From: JAGPCK01 sp041675505
GTDB taxonomy: Bacteria; Bacteroidota; Bacteroidia; UKL13-3
Assembly (NCBI GenBank): GCA_041675505.1
Contig: JBAYTR010000001.1
Location: forward strand, 186,001 to 250,000
Length of the DNA: 64,000 nucleotides
Direction: 5' to 3'
The first letter of the stretch is position 1, and each line of letters begins with the position of its first letter. The translations under genes were made by a program, and so were the position numbers. Under the pieces are notes generated by a model. The model was given only the letters and a program-made list of their open reading frames with translations. It did no database searches and was not told the DNA's origin. Shown here piece by piece: positions 15,853 through 24,829 of the stretch.

Positions 15853-18800
15853 ATGAAGAAGATTTTACTCCAACTCAGCACAGCATTATCACTGGTATTC
15901 ATTGCCACTACCGGTGCGCTGGCACAAAACAACAGTTTCAATCCGGTAGTTGACGATACGTTCAACACGCCCTACTACATCGAAATGATGCAAAACCCCG
16001 ACATCAACTTTTTTGATGTGCAAAGGGCTTTTGAAAAGTACTGGACCAACCGCGACCACAATAAAGCAGGCAGCTACAAACCTTTCAAACGCTGGGAATA
16101 TTACATGCAAAGTCGTGTAAACCCCGATGGTACGCGCCCTGCTGCAGGTCACAACATGAATGAGTACCTGAACTATTTTGGTTCATGGAATCCACTACCA
16201 TATTCTACCATGTCGTTAACAGGCAACTGGACTGAACTTGGTCCGCGCCCTTTACCTACCAATGGTACCGGTCAACCCAACGGACTAGGCCGTATAAATG
16301 CAATTGCCGTTCACCCTACCAGCGCCAATACCATTTTTGTGGGTGCTCCGGCAGGTGGTTTATGGAAAACCACTAACCATGGTGCAACATGGACCAGCAA
16401 CACGGATAACTTGCCTACTCTGGGAGTATCCAGCATAGTAATTGATTATACCAACACCAACACCATGTGGATAGGCACAGGAGACCGCGATGGCGGAGAT
16501 TCCAAAGGTGTGGGTGTTATGAAAACAACTGACGGAGGAAGCACCTGGAATACATCTAACACCGGTATGGGTAACCTTACTGTGGGTGCTATGCTTCAAA
16601 ACCCTAAAGCGGGCAGCGTGCTTTTGGCAGCTACTTCATCGGGTGTTTACAAATCCATTAACGGAGGAAGTAACTGGACCAAAAAATCTGCTACATTCAA
16701 TGCAAAGGATATGTATTACAAGCCCGGAGATACCAGTGTAGTATATGCTACCGGTGACGGAAAATTTTACCGCTCATCCAATGCCGGAGAAACCTGGACA
16801 CAAATTACCAGCGGCTTACCTTCAGCAGTAAGAATGGTTATAGGAGTTACACCGGCTAACCCCTCCAAAGTATACCTGATTCTTACCGAACAACGCATAT
16901 TTAAAGGTTGCTACATGTCAACCGACAATGGATTGAATTTCTCACTGCGCTCCAACTCTCCCAATATTATGGGGTATCAATCTGACGGAAGCGACACCAC
17001 CAAAGGACAAGCCTGGTACAATCTCTGTTTGGCTGTTGATACTGCGGATGAAGACGTAATGTATGTAGGCGGTGTAAACATTTTCAAGTCAATTGATGGC
17101 GGACAAACCTGGGACATTAACGCTCATTGGGTTGGAAACAATGCTCCGGATGTGCATGCCGATAACCACTGCTTCACCATATCAAAACTCAACAACAGAT
17201 TATATGTTGGAAACGATGGAGGCATTTATTATACAGCAGATGGAGGAAGTTCATGGAATGACATGAGCAGCGGCCTGGGCATTGGTCAGGTATATAAAAT
17301 AGGCCAGAGTAAAATAACAAAAAACTTAGTAATAAACGGCTATCAGGATAACGGCACAGCCATTTACAACAACGGCAACTGGACCACCGAAATTGGTGGT
17401 GACGGTATGGAGTGCATTATCGATTACAGCAACGACAATTATATATGGGGTGCTTTATATTATGGTGACATCAGACGTTCAAGTAACAAAGGCTCTTCTT
17501 TCAATGATTTTGCAGCGAACGGCAAAAACGGCATAAATGAAGAAGGTGCGTGGGTAACACCATACATTCAACACGCCACTTCAAACGCTACCATGTTTAT
17601 CGGATACAAAAATGTATGGAGAACTGTTAACGCAAAAGCAACTACTCCTACATTCACTAAAATATCTACAGGTTTGGCCGGAAGCAATTCGCAAAATATC
17701 AGTGTGCTGGAGCAATCTCCTAAAAACACCAACGTATTGTACATGGTAAGGGCTGACAGTAAACTTTTCAGAACAGATGATTGTATGGCTACTACACCAA
17801 GCTGGACCAACCTGAGTACCTCATTACCTGTTACTGCAACAGCTACAGATATTGAAGCACACCCTACCAAAGACAGCGTTGTTTACATGACATTAAGCAA
17901 CAAAGTATACCGCTCTACCAACTTCGGACAATCATGGACCAACATCAGCGGCACTTTGCCTAATGTGGCCATGAATTGTTTGGTGATTGATGTAAAAGGA
18001 AATGCAGACGCACTGTATGTGGGTTCTGATTTAGGTGTATTTTACAGAGACTCGTCTATGGGTGACTGGACAGCATTCAGAACAGGACTACCTGCAACTG
18101 CTGAAGTAACTGAACTGGAAATCTGGTACGACAATTCCAATCATCTTAACAGCCGCATTCGTGCAGCAACATACGGACGCGGATTATGGGAAAGTGACTT
18201 ATACACCAACCCAACCAGCGCACCGCAAATTGTTTTCAGTGCCAGCGACAGTAGTGTGTGTGTGAATGACATCATTACATTATCTGATGCTTCTACCAAC
18301 ATTCCGCAAAGCTGGAAATGGACCATTACCCCTGGCACTTATAACTTTATCAGCGGCAGTAATGACAGTTCACAAAACCCGCAATTGCGTTTTACCGCAG
18401 CAGGTAACTACACCATCACCTTGATGGCCACCAACTCAGTTGGCAGCAATTCTCAAACCGCCAACAACCTGATTAACGTAAGTGCACTTCCTACTGTAGT
18501 AATCAATAGCGCAAAAGATACCGTTTGTATAGGCGACAGTATTCAATTGAATGCTTCGGGAGCTAGTTCATTCCAGTGGTCGGCATCCTCAACATTAAGC
18601 AGTACATCCATTGCTAACCCTTATGCCAAACCTGTATTTACAACAGCCTATAATGTAACGGGAACTGACGCAAACGGCTGTAGTAACAATGCAAGTAAAA
18701 CCATTAACCTAAATCAACTGCCAATTGTATCTGTAACCCCGGCAACACCTTTTATTCTTTCAGGCAGTTCCATTCAACTTACTGCATCAGGAGCTGATAC

Positions 18801-19212
18801 TTACCAGTGGGCACCCCCTACAGGTTTAAGTACAACTACGGGTGCTGTGGTAACAGCTAACCCTACCACAACTACCACCTACACCGTAACCGGAACTGAC
18901 AGTAAAAATTGCAAAGGAAATAGTAACGTTCAAGTAAAAGTTGCTCCTGTGGGCATCCATGAATTAAATACGAATAGTTTCACCATTTACCCTAACCCGG
19001 TTAGTGGAAATGAGTTGACCATTGCAAGTACACAAGACGGTTCTTTCACACTTGAAATTTATTCAGTACTGGGACAACGCATGAGCGTTCACCAAATTAC
19101 TGCTCAGGAACAAACCATCAATATCAGCCGTCTTAGTTCAGGCTTATACATTGTGGTGATTAAAAATGAAAGCGGTATTCAGCAAACATCAACTTTGAGC
19201 GTATCGAAGTAA
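15853..19212 (+). CDS. Large secreted BNR/beta-propeller protein with PKD-like domains and a T9SS sorting domain
   Basis: The 1119-residue product has a signal peptide (MKKILLQLSTALSLVFIATTGALAQ). It then has a long region with repeated Asp-box/BNR motifs (TTDGGSTWNT, SINGGSNWTKK, SSNAGETWTQI, SIDGGQTWDIN, TADGGSSWNDM, STNFGQSWTNI) that form sortilin- or sialidase-like propellers. PKD/Ig-like segments follow from about residue 795 (VCVNDIITLSDAS..., VCIGDSIQLNASGASSFQWS, SGSSIQLTASGADTYQW). The last ~80 residues (NSFTIYPNPVSGNELTI ... LSSGLYIVVIK) are a type A T9SS C-terminal signal, so the protein should cross the outer membrane and be anchored or released at the surface. No catalytic residues can be assigned. 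The ATG at 15853 is preferred over an in-frame TTG one codon earlier. Confidence 0.9.
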   Translation: MKKILLQLSTALSLVFIATTGALAQNNSFNPVVDDTFNTPYYIEMMQNPDINFFDVQRAFEKYWTNRDHNKAGSYKPFKRWEYYMQSRVNPDGTRPAAGHNMNEYLNYFGSWNPLPYSTMSLTGNWTELGPRPLPTNGTGQPNGLGRINAIAVHPTSANTIFVGAPAGGLWKTTNHGATWTSNTDNLPTLGVSSIVIDYTNTNTMWIGTGDRDGGDSKGVGVMKTTDGGSTWNTSNTGMGNLTVGAMLQNPKAGSVLLAATSSGVYKSINGGSNWTKKSATFNAKDMYYKPGDTSVVYATGDGKFYRSSNAGETWTQITSGLPSAVRMVIGVTPANPSKVYLILTEQRIFKGCYMSTDNGLNFSLRSNSPNIMGYQSDGSDTTKGQAWYNLCLAVDTADEDVMYVGGVNIFKSIDGGQTWDINAHWVGNNAPDVHADNHCFTISKLNNRLYVGNDGGIYYTADGGSSWNDMSSGLGIGQVYKIGQSKITKNLVINGYQDNGTAIYNNGNWTTEIGGDGMECIIDYSNDNYIWGALYYGDIRRSSNKGSSFNDFAANGKNGINEEGAWVTPYIQHATSNATMFIGYKNVWRTVNAKATTPTFTKISTGLAGSNSQNISVLEQSPKNTNVLYMVRADSKLFRTDDCMATTPSWTNLSTSLPVTATATDIEAHPTKDSVVYMTLSNKVYRSTNFGQSWTNISGTLPNVAMNCLVIDVKGNADALYVGSDLGVFYRDSSMGDWTAFRTGLPATAEVTELEIWYDNSNHLNSRIRAATYGRGLWESDLYTNPTSAPQIVFSASDSSVCVNDIITLSDASTNIPQSWKWTITPGTYNFISGSNDSSQNPQLRFTAAGNYTITLMATNSVGSNSQTANNLINVSALPTVVINSAKDTVCIGDSIQLNASGASSFQWSASSTLSSTSIANPYAKPVFTTAYNVTGTDANGCSNNASKTINLNQLPIVSVTPATPFILSGSSIQLTASGADTYQWAPPTGLSTTTGAVVTANPTTTTTYTVTGTDSKNCKGNSNVQVKVAPVGIHELNTNSFTIYPNPVSGNELTIASTQDGSFTLEIYSVLGQRMSVHQITAQEQTINISRLSSGLYIVVIKNESGIQQTSTLSVSK

Positions 19213-19222
19213 ATCATTATCC

Positions 19223-19270
19223 ATAATAAATAAAGCCCGATTGGTTATCCGGTCGGGCTTTATTTATTAT
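19223..19270. terminator. Two-way intrinsic terminator
   Basis: Perfect 18-base arms (19223-19240 and 19253-19270) contain the GC core AAGCCCGA/TCGGGCTT with a 12-base loop. The core is flanked by A-rich sequence on one side and T-rich sequence on the other, so it works in both directions. It lies between the convergent BNR gene and obg. Confidence 0.9.
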
Positions 19271-19285
19271 AACGCAAAACTGAAA

Positions 19286-20278
19286 TCAGCCGTTAATTTT
19301 TTGCCACAGCATATCTTTCAGTTGCATAATGTTGTAACCGGTAACTGATGATATAAAAATAGTATCTAATTCTTCCGGTAACTCTTTACGTAATTCGTTC
19401 ATCAGCTCTTCATCCAGCATATCACTTTTGGTAATGGCCAGCATTCGTTTTTTATGTAATAACTCCGGATTGTACAATTCCAATTCGGTAAGCAATACTT
19501 TGTACTCCTCCCGAATATTTTTACTATCCGCAGGAATCATAAACAATAACATGGCGTTACGTTCAATATGGCGAAGAAAACGTGTACCTAAGCCTTTGCC
19601 CTCATGCGCTCCTTCAATAATACCCGGAATATCGGCCATAACGAATGAACGAAAATCCCGGTACTCCACAATACCCAGATTGGGCACCAGTGTGGTGAAA
19701 GCGTAATTGGCAATTTTGGGTCTTGCGGCTGAAACAACCGAAAGCAAAGTAGATTTACCCGCGTTGGGAAAGCCTACCAAACCCACATCGGCCAATACCT
19801 TTAACTCAAGGATTTTCCACTCTTCTTTTCCGGGTTCACCGGGTTGTGAATGCCTCGGGCTTTGGTTGGATGCTGATTTAAAATGATGATTGCCTAATCC
19901 GCCTCTTCCGCCAGCCAGTAATATTATCTCCTGACCGTCTTCGGTAATTTCAAAAAGAAATTCTCCTGTTTCGGCATCTTTGGCAGTGGTGCCCAAAGGT
20001 ACATCCAGAATATCATCATGTCCATCCGCACCAGAGCGTAAGCCGCCTTCTCCGTTGGCACCGGGATCTGCAATCACATGCTTACGAAACTTAAGGTGGA
20101 GTAAGGTCCACAATTGTTTATTGCCACGTAGAATAATATGTCCGCCACGACCACCATCTCCACCATCAGGGCCACCTTTGGCCGTGTTTTTATCCCGGTG
20201 AAAGTGCATGGCTCCTGCACCACCTTTACCTGAGCGACAACAAATTTTTACGTAATCTACAAAGTTAGAATCTGCCAC
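19286..20278 (-). CDS. obg: GTPase Obg/CgtA
   Basis: Obg is a ribosome-associated GTPase needed for 50S subunit assembly and stress control. The 330-residue protein starts with the glycine-rich Obg fold (SGKGGAGAMHFHRDKNTAKGGPDGGDGGRGGHI). It continues into the G domain with G1 GFPNAGKST (about 166-174), the TTLVP switch, DIPGIIEGAHEGKGLG (G3) and TKSD (G4). It lacks the extra C-terminal OCT domain, as in many Gram-negative forms. The start is GTG at 20278, three bases after adk, so adk-obg are likely co-transcribed. Confidence 0.96.
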   Translation of the reverse strand: MADSNFVDYVKICCRSGKGGAGAMHFHRDKNTAKGGPDGGDGGRGGHIILRGNKQLWTLLHLKFRKHVIADPGANGEGGLRSGADGHDDILDVPLGTTAKDAETGEFLFEITEDGQEIILLAGGRGGLGNHHFKSASNQSPRHSQPGEPGKEEWKILELKVLADVGLVGFPNAGKSTLLSVVSAARPKIANYAFTTLVPNLGIVEYRDFRSFVMADIPGIIEGAHEGKGLGTRFLRHIERNAMLLFMIPADSKNIREEYKVLLTELELYNPELLHKKRMLAITKSDMLDEELMNELRKELPEELDTIFISSVTGYNIMQLKDMLWQKING

Positions 20279-20281
20279 AGG

Positions 20282-21565
20282 TTATTTTCTCTTGCCCTTT
20301 TTAAGGTTCTTTTTAGGTGCTACTTTCTTTGTTGCTTTTTTAGGTGAAGATTTTTTTACGATTTTTTTAGCAACAGCCTTTTTAGCCGTTACTTTTTTAA
20401 CCGCTTTTTTAGCTACTACCTTTTTTGCTGCCTTCTTCACCGGCTTTTTAGCAACTACTTTCTTTACCACTTTCTTTGGGGCTACTTTTTTAGCTGTTGC
20501 CTTTTTAGCTACCACTTTTTTAGTCGCCTTTTTGGGAGCTACCTTCTTAGTAACTTTTTTGGCTATTACTTTTTTCACCACTTTCTTAGGAGCTACTTTC
20601 TTCGCTGCTTTTTTAACAACTTTTTTCGCCACTACTTTCTTTACAATTTTCTTAGGTGCGGTCTTTTTAACTGCCTTTTTGGCGACTACTTTCTTTACCA
20701 CTTTTTTAGCTACAGCCTTTTTCACTAGCTTCTTCGCTGCTGCTTTCTTCACAGGCTTTTTAGCAACAACTTTTTTCACGGCTTTCTTAGGTGCAACCTT
20801 TTTTGCTGCCTTTTTAGTGGCCACTTTTGCGGTTGCTTTCTTAGCTGTTTTTTTAGCTGCTGCTTTTTTAACCGCAGGTTTTGCTTTGGGCACTTCTTCT
20901 TTCGCAGCTACTTTAGCAGGAGCTTTTTTCGCAACTACTTTTTTGGCCGGTTGCTTTTTAGCAACAGGTGCAGTAGCTTTTACTGCGGGAGTTGAACTTG
21001 CGTCAATAATGCTGCAAAGTGCATCAAAAATATGTTCAACACTTCCTATACCGTTTACGCCTTTATACTTTCCCTGCGCACTGTAGTGGTCTTTTACAGG
21101 AATAGTTTCAGCATTGTATACGTCAATACGTTTTTGGATGATAGCAGGGTCCTGGTCATCTGCTCTGCCTGAATCTTTGCCTCTGAGCAGTAGTCTGTTT
21201 TTTAATTCTTCTTCTTCCACTTCCAATGCCAGCATTAAGGTTACTGCAGAGTTAGCAGAAGCCAGAAATGCATCCAACGCAACAGCCTGTGCTGAATTGC
21301 GGGGGAAACCATCAAAAATAAATCCTTTCGCTGCTTTGTGTTTATCTGCTTCAGCTTTCACCATACCAATGGTTACTTCATCAGGCACCAACTGACCTGC
21401 GTCAATATACGATTTGGCTGATTTTCCGAGTTCTGTGTCGCTTTTAATGTTGGCGCGGAAAATATCACCGGTAGACAGGTGAACCAATCCGTACTTTTTA
21501 ATGAGTTTTTCTGATTGTGTGCCCTTCCCTGCACCGGGAGGGCCAAATAATACTATGTTAAGCAT
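20282..21565 (-). CDS. adk: Adenylate kinase fused to a long lysine/alanine-rich histone H1-like tail
   Basis: Residues 1 to about 192 are a complete short-LID adenylate kinase that interconverts ATP+AMP and 2 ADP. The P-loop GPPGAGKGT is at 8-16, the AMP-binding STGDIFR and GFIFDGFPRN segments are present, and the LID is reduced to GKDSGRADDQDP without zinc cysteines. From about residue 195 to 427 the same frame runs on as a low-complexity tail made of PAKK, VAKK, VVKK and APKK-type units. It is almost free of acidic residues after the first 30, ends NLKKGKRK, and looks like the C-terminal arm of eukaryotic H1 or bacterial Hc2-type histone-like proteins. Binding to DNA, RNA or polyphosphate by the tail is an inference from its charge. 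Normal family length is about 190, so the tail more than doubles the enzyme. It lies between hpt and obg. Confidence 0.9.
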   Translation of the reverse strand: MLNIVLFGPPGAGKGTQSEKLIKKYGLVHLSTGDIFRANIKSDTELGKSAKSYIDAGQLVPDEVTIGMVKAEADKHKAAKGFIFDGFPRNSAQAVALDAFLASANSAVTLMLALEVEEEELKNRLLLRGKDSGRADDQDPAIIQKRIDVYNAETIPVKDHYSAQGKYKGVNGIGSVEHIFDALCSIIDASSTPAVKATAPVAKKQPAKKVVAKKAPAKVAAKEEVPKAKPAVKKAAAKKTAKKATAKVATKKAAKKVAPKKAVKKVVAKKPVKKAAAKKLVKKAVAKKVVKKVVAKKAVKKTAPKKIVKKVVAKKVVKKAAKKVAPKKVVKKVIAKKVTKKVAPKKATKKVVAKKATAKKVAPKKVVKKVVAKKPVKKAAKKVVAKKAVKKVTAKKAVAKKIVKKSSPKKATKKVAPKKNLKKGKRK

Positions 21566-21571
21566 GGTGTG

Positions 21572-22108
21572 TTAATTTTGTAGTTTATAAATATGTTTCA
21601 GATTTCTTCCGTAACCATCAACATCCAAACCATATCCCAACAAAAACTCGTTGGGGGTATTGAATCCGATGTAATGCGCTGGTACTTCTACTTTACGCGC
21701 TTCAGGTTTATTGAGTAGAGCAGCAACTTTTACTGAGGCCGGTTCTTTTTCAGCTACCACGGCCAGCAGTTTTTGAAGTGTAAGTCCGGTATCAATAATA
21801 TCTTCAAGTACAATGATGTGCCGGCCCTGCATTGACTCCGATAAACCCAACAGGGTATTCACCTCTCCTGTGCTTTGTGTTCCGATGTAAGAGGCGAGTT
21901 TGATAAAACTAATCTGACAAGGAATGGGCACTTCTTTCAACAAATCGGCTGCGAACAAAAAAGAGCCGTTGAGCACTCCCAAAAACAACGGGTCTTTGCC
22001 AACATATTCACGCGTAATCTGAGCGGCCAGTTCCGCAATACGTTCCTGAATCTGATTTTGTGATATGAATAATTCAAATGTTTTGCCTTGAAGCGTAACC
22101 TGTTGCAT
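21572..22108 (-). CDS. hpt: Hypoxanthine phosphoribosyltransferase
   Basis: This purine salvage enzyme converts hypoxanthine or guanine plus PRPP to IMP or GMP. The 178-residue product has the PRPP-binding motif IIVLEDIIDTGLTL, the SFIKLASYIGTQSTGEV flexible loop region and the FLGVLNGSFLFAADL segment of the HPRT family. The frame extends to a TTG at 22120, but that codon lies inside a -7 promoter box (22118-22125), so ATG 22108 is the start. It heads the hpt-adk-obg unit, a nucleotide-metabolism grouping. Confidence 0.94.
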   Translation of the reverse strand: MQQVTLQGKTFELFISQNQIQERIAELAAQITREYVGKDPLFLGVLNGSFLFAADLLKEVPIPCQISFIKLASYIGTQSTGEVNTLLGLSESMQGRHIIVLEDIIDTGLTLQKLLAVVAEKEPASVKVAALLNKPEARKVEVPAHYIGFNTPNEFLLGYGLDVDGYGRNLKHIYKLQN

Positions 22109-22117
22109 AGATACGGG

Positions 22118-22146
22118 CAAAAATAGCTAAAATAGAGGCTACACAA
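22118..22146 (-). promoter_or_regulatory. Promoter of the hpt-adk-obg unit
   Basis: On the minus strand TATTTTTG (22125-22118) matches TAnnTTTG. A TTG (22146-22144) lies 18 bases upstream as a possible -33 element. The -7 box ends 9 bases before the hpt ATG, which fixes that ATG rather than the TTG at 22120 as start. Confidence 0.6.
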
Positions 22147-22169
22147 GCACTTAAAGAAAAAGAATTCTG

Positions 22170-22913
22170 CTACCAGCTTCCGCTTGCACCGCCACCACCA
22201 AAACTGCCGCCACCAAATCCGCCAAAACCACCGCTCCCACCGAATCCTCCGCCACTACCGGATGAAAAGCCCCCGCTGCCGAAAGTACCCCAGAACATGG
22301 GGCCGGCAAATCCTCTGGAACCGCCACCACCGCCCTTGTTGCGAAAAACAAACACAAGAATAATAAGTATGAACAGTACCACCAACAAAGTGCCTTTGCC
22401 GCCTTCCTTCTTCTTACGGTCATAGTGGTATTCTCCCTGAGCCGCCAGTATCATGTCTGACGTGGCCTCATCTATACCTGTATAAAACTGCTTTGCTTTA
22501 AAATTGGGTGAAATGCGGGAGCTGATGATTCGCTTACAAATAGCATCGGGCAACGCACCCTCCATGCCATAGCCGGTGTGGATGCGTACCTTCTTATCGT
22601 CAATGGCAATATACAACAGTACTCCGTTGCTTTTTCCCTGCTCACCTATAGCCCATGAGGTAGCCAAACGTTGACAGTAATCAAACAAATCATCGTCTTC
22701 CAATGATGTTTCAATAACAACGGCTATCTGAGTAGAAGTAGAATCAAAATAAGCCACCAGTTTTTGCTCCAGCGCAGATTTCTCTGATTCATTCAACAGC
22801 CCGTGGTAGTCATTGACCAATCTTGCAGGGTTAGGCTTAGCGGGAATTTCTTTGGCTGAAACACCTGAAATAACAAATACACAGGCGAACAGTAACGCAA
22901 AAAATTTATTCAT
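22170..22913 (-). CDS. Secreted, membrane-anchored TPM-domain protein with Gly/Ser-rich tail
   Basis: The 247-residue product has a signal peptide (MNKFFALLFACVFVISGVSA), a TPM domain (formerly DUF477; LVNDYHGLLNESEKSALEQKLVAYFDSTSTQIAVVI ... GYGMEGALPDAICKRIISSRISPNFKAKQFYTGI) and a membrane segment near 175-190 (GTLLVVLFILIILVFVF). It ends in a glycine/serine-rich tail (GSGGFSSGSGGGFGG type), giving the YgcG-like architecture. The gene starts 8 bases inside the previous TPM gene (ATGAATAA). TPM proteins next to LemA are a common pair; their role in the envelope is poorly defined. Confidence 0.88.
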   Translation of the reverse strand: MNKFFALLFACVFVISGVSAKEIPAKPNPARLVNDYHGLLNESEKSALEQKLVAYFDSTSTQIAVVIETSLEDDDLFDYCQRLATSWAIGEQGKSNGVLLYIAIDDKKVRIHTGYGMEGALPDAICKRIISSRISPNFKAKQFYTGIDEATSDMILAAQGEYHYDRKKKEGGKGTLLVVLFILIILVFVFRNKGGGGGSRGFAGPMFWGTFGSGGFSSGSGGGFGGSGGFGGFGGGSFGGGGASGSW

Positions 22914-23349
22914 GCTTACCTCCGAAAGATATATCGTTGCTCAGCTCATCGCTGTCACTATCGGTATAAGGAAAATATTCTTTTAGCTTTTCACCGGCTG
23001 CAGCAATGGCTTTACTTAACCCATCCGCATAAGCACCTTGTTTAAAGTGCTCAGTAAGCAATGTTAATTCTGCAGCCCAAAAATTATCATGCACCTTATC
23101 ATGAATACCTTTATCACCAATTACAGCAATCTTGTGGTCTTCATAAGCTACGTAAAAAAGCACCCCGTTTTTGAGTGCTGTTTCATGCATTTTTAATTGC
23201 ACAAATACTTCTTGTGCCCTTTCATAGGAATCCTTTTTACAGTGGGGTTCCATGTGCACACGTATTTCACCCGAGGTGTTTTTTTCCGCCAGTTGAATTG
23301 CAGCAATAATTTGTTGCTGTTCTGCCTCCGATAAGAAGTTTTGTGGCAT
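22906..23349 (-). CDS. TPM-domain protein, cytoplasmic type
   Basis: The 147-residue product begins directly with MPQNFLSEAEQQQIIAAIQLAEKNTSGEIRVHME and has no signal peptide. It consists of one TPM domain (LKNGVLFYVAYEDHKIAVIGDKGIHDKVHDNFW). It lies between lemA (its ATG ends on the base before the lemA stop) and the larger secreted TPM gene, which it overlaps by 8 bases. The three form one operon. The acidic end (PYTDSDSDELSNDISFGGKHE) is likely flexible. Whether it acts with the secreted TPM protein across the membrane is unknown. Confidence 0.88.
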   Translation of the reverse strand: MPQNFLSEAEQQQIIAAIQLAEKNTSGEIRVHMEPHCKKDSYERAQEVFVQLKMHETALKNGVLFYVAYEDHKIAVIGDKGIHDKVHDNFWAAELTLLTEHFKQGAYADGLSKAIAAAGEKLKEYFPYTDSDSDELSNDISFGGKHE

Positions 23350-23934
23350 TTAGAATTTTACCTCAGGGGCTTTTTCAGCTCCTTTATCAGCTTCGAAATA
23401 TCCTTTTTGGGTAAAGCCAAACATACCTGCAAAAATGTTAGACGGGAATCTTCTTACGCTGGTGTTGTAATCCCCTACTACTTCATTAAATCTGTTTCGC
23501 TCAACAGCAATTCTGTTTTCTGTACCTTCCAACTGAGACTGCAGTTCTGAAAAGTTCTGCGTAGCTTTTAACTCCGGATATGCTTCACTGATGGCCATTA
23601 AGCGGCCCAAAGCTGTACTCAACTCTCCTTGAGCAGACTGAAATTTTTGTATTTGTTCAGGTGATAAATTGGAAGGATCTATTTTCATGCTGGTAGCATT
23701 AGCCCGTGCTTGTATTACTTTTTCCAAAGTACCCTGCTCAAAATTAGCCGCACCTTTTACGGTGTTTACCAAGTTCGGGATAAGATCCATTCTGCGTTGG
23801 TACACGTTCTCCACCTGACCCCATGATTTTTTTACTGCCTCTTCCTTACTAACCAATCCGTTGTAGGAATTGCAACCTCCGATACCCAACAGGGCTACCA
23901 GACCTAAAACAATCCAAAGTGTAATGTTTTTCAT
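23350..23934 (-). CDS. lemA: LemA family protein
   Basis: The 194-residue product has an N-terminal hydrophobic segment ending in a lipobox-like GIGGC, then the long helical LemA domain (NGLVSKEEAVKKSWGQVENVYQRRMDLIPNLVNTVKG ... ISEAYPELKATQNFSELQSQLEGTENRIAVERNRFNEVVGDYN). All LemA hallmarks are present, including the RRxDLIPNLV and AYPELKA motifs. It is the first gene of the lemA-TPM-TPM operon. A near-consensus -7 element (GACCTTTG, one mismatch to TAnnTTTG at the first two positions) lies about 20 bases upstream on the minus strand. Confidence 0.93.
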   Translation of the reverse strand: MKNITLWIVLGLVALLGIGGCNSYNGLVSKEEAVKKSWGQVENVYQRRMDLIPNLVNTVKGAANFEQGTLEKVIQARANATSMKIDPSNLSPEQIQKFQSAQGELSTALGRLMAISEAYPELKATQNFSELQSQLEGTENRIAVERNRFNEVVGDYNTSVRRFPSNIFAGMFGFTQKGYFEADKGAEKAPEVKF

Positions 23935-24048
23935 TTATCTTATTAATTGAAGTGCAAAGGTCTGCATAACAGGGGGTATTTCCACCATCCAAAACAAAAT
24001 AATCGGTGAGTGGTAAAAAAGCATGGACTAAGTAACTCTATAAGTGAA

Positions 24049-24753
24049 TTAAGCTACTATTTCCACGTTAAACTCTTCAGCAATATTCTGTTTAAGCAAC
24101 TGCTGTACCTGCACAAAATCAACAGGGTGGCCCAACTCTTTCTCCATACTGGTGACAGGCTTATCTGTAATTCCGCAGGGAACAATGTGCTTAAAATAAT
24201 CCAGATGAGCATTTACGTTCAACGCCAAGCCATGCATGGTAACCCAGCGGCTGCAACGTACTCCCATAGCACAAATTTTACGCGCCTTTTTCTCATCCTC
24301 TGCATCAATCCAAACTCCGGTGAGCCCCTGCACTCTGCCTCCCTTAATGCCAAACTCTCCTATGGTTTTGATAACCGTTTCTTCCAGTTTACGCAGGTAA
24401 AGGTGTATATCTGTAAAAAACTGGTCGAGGTCAAATATGGGGTAAGCTACCAATTGCCCCGGGCCATGGTAAGTAATATCTCCGCCTCTGTTAATTTTAT
24501 AATACGTGGCTCCTATTTGTTTAAGAAAAGCATCGTTTACCAACAGATTATTTTCCGAGCCACTTTTGCCCAAAGTATATACATGCGGATGCTCACAAAA
24601 CAACAGGTGGTGTTCCGGCAATTTTTGTTCCTCAGCAGGCAAGTCTCTGTTAGCTGTTTTAATGGCTACTTTTTCAGCCAGTAGTTTTTCCTGTATATCC
24701 CAGGCTTCTTTGTAATCCACGCGACCGAGGTCAACAAACCTAACTTTATTCAC
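24049..24753 (-). CDS. lipB: Lipoyl(octanoyl) transferase LipB
   Basis: LipB moves octanoate from acyl carrier protein to the lipoyl domains of 2-oxoacid dehydrogenases. The 234-residue product shows the family block RGGDITYHGPGQLVAYPIFD, HLYLRKLEETVI, the lysine-bearing KICAMGVRCSRWVTMHGLALNVN and the catalytic-cysteine segment IVPCGITDKPVTSM. The frame is open far upstream, but GTG at 24753 is chosen. It gives the normal N terminus MNKVRFVDLG, and a -7 box (TACTTTTG) ends four bases before it, so longer starts would precede transcription. Its product supports enzymes such as the E1-E2 complex encoded in part at 44125-46176. Confidence 0.93.
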   Translation of the reverse strand: MNKVRFVDLGRVDYKEAWDIQEKLLAEKVAIKTANRDLPAEEQKLPEHHLLFCEHPHVYTLGKSGSENNLLVNDAFLKQIGATYYKINRGGDITYHGPGQLVAYPIFDLDQFFTDIHLYLRKLEETVIKTIGEFGIKGGRVQGLTGVWIDAEDEKKARKICAMGVRCSRWVTMHGLALNVNAHLDYFKHIVPCGITDKPVTSMEKELGHPVDFVQVQQLLKQNIAEEFNVEIVA

Positions 24754-24757
24754 GCCA

Positions 24758-24765
24758 CAAAAGTA
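24758..24765 (-). promoter_or_regulatory. -7 promoter box for lipB, nearly leaderless
   Basis: TACTTTTG on the minus strand matches TAnnTTTG and is followed by TGGC and then the GTG start, so the mRNA should begin at or very near the start codon. A TTTC (24789-24786) 20 bases upstream is a weak -33 candidate. Confidence 0.55.
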
Positions 24766-24829
24766 ACCCTGCGAATTGGCATAGTGAAATAATTCTGTTA
24801 ATTTCACGCTCACATTGAAAATAAACCTT

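Noticed and set aside
20292..21086. Long plus-strand frame (264 codons) opposite the adenylate kinase tail, rich in Phe, Thr and Ala
   Set aside because: It is the mirror of the lysine/alanine repeat codons (AAA/AAG read backwards give TTT/CTT). It has no start context or promoter, and its composition is explained fully by the tail.
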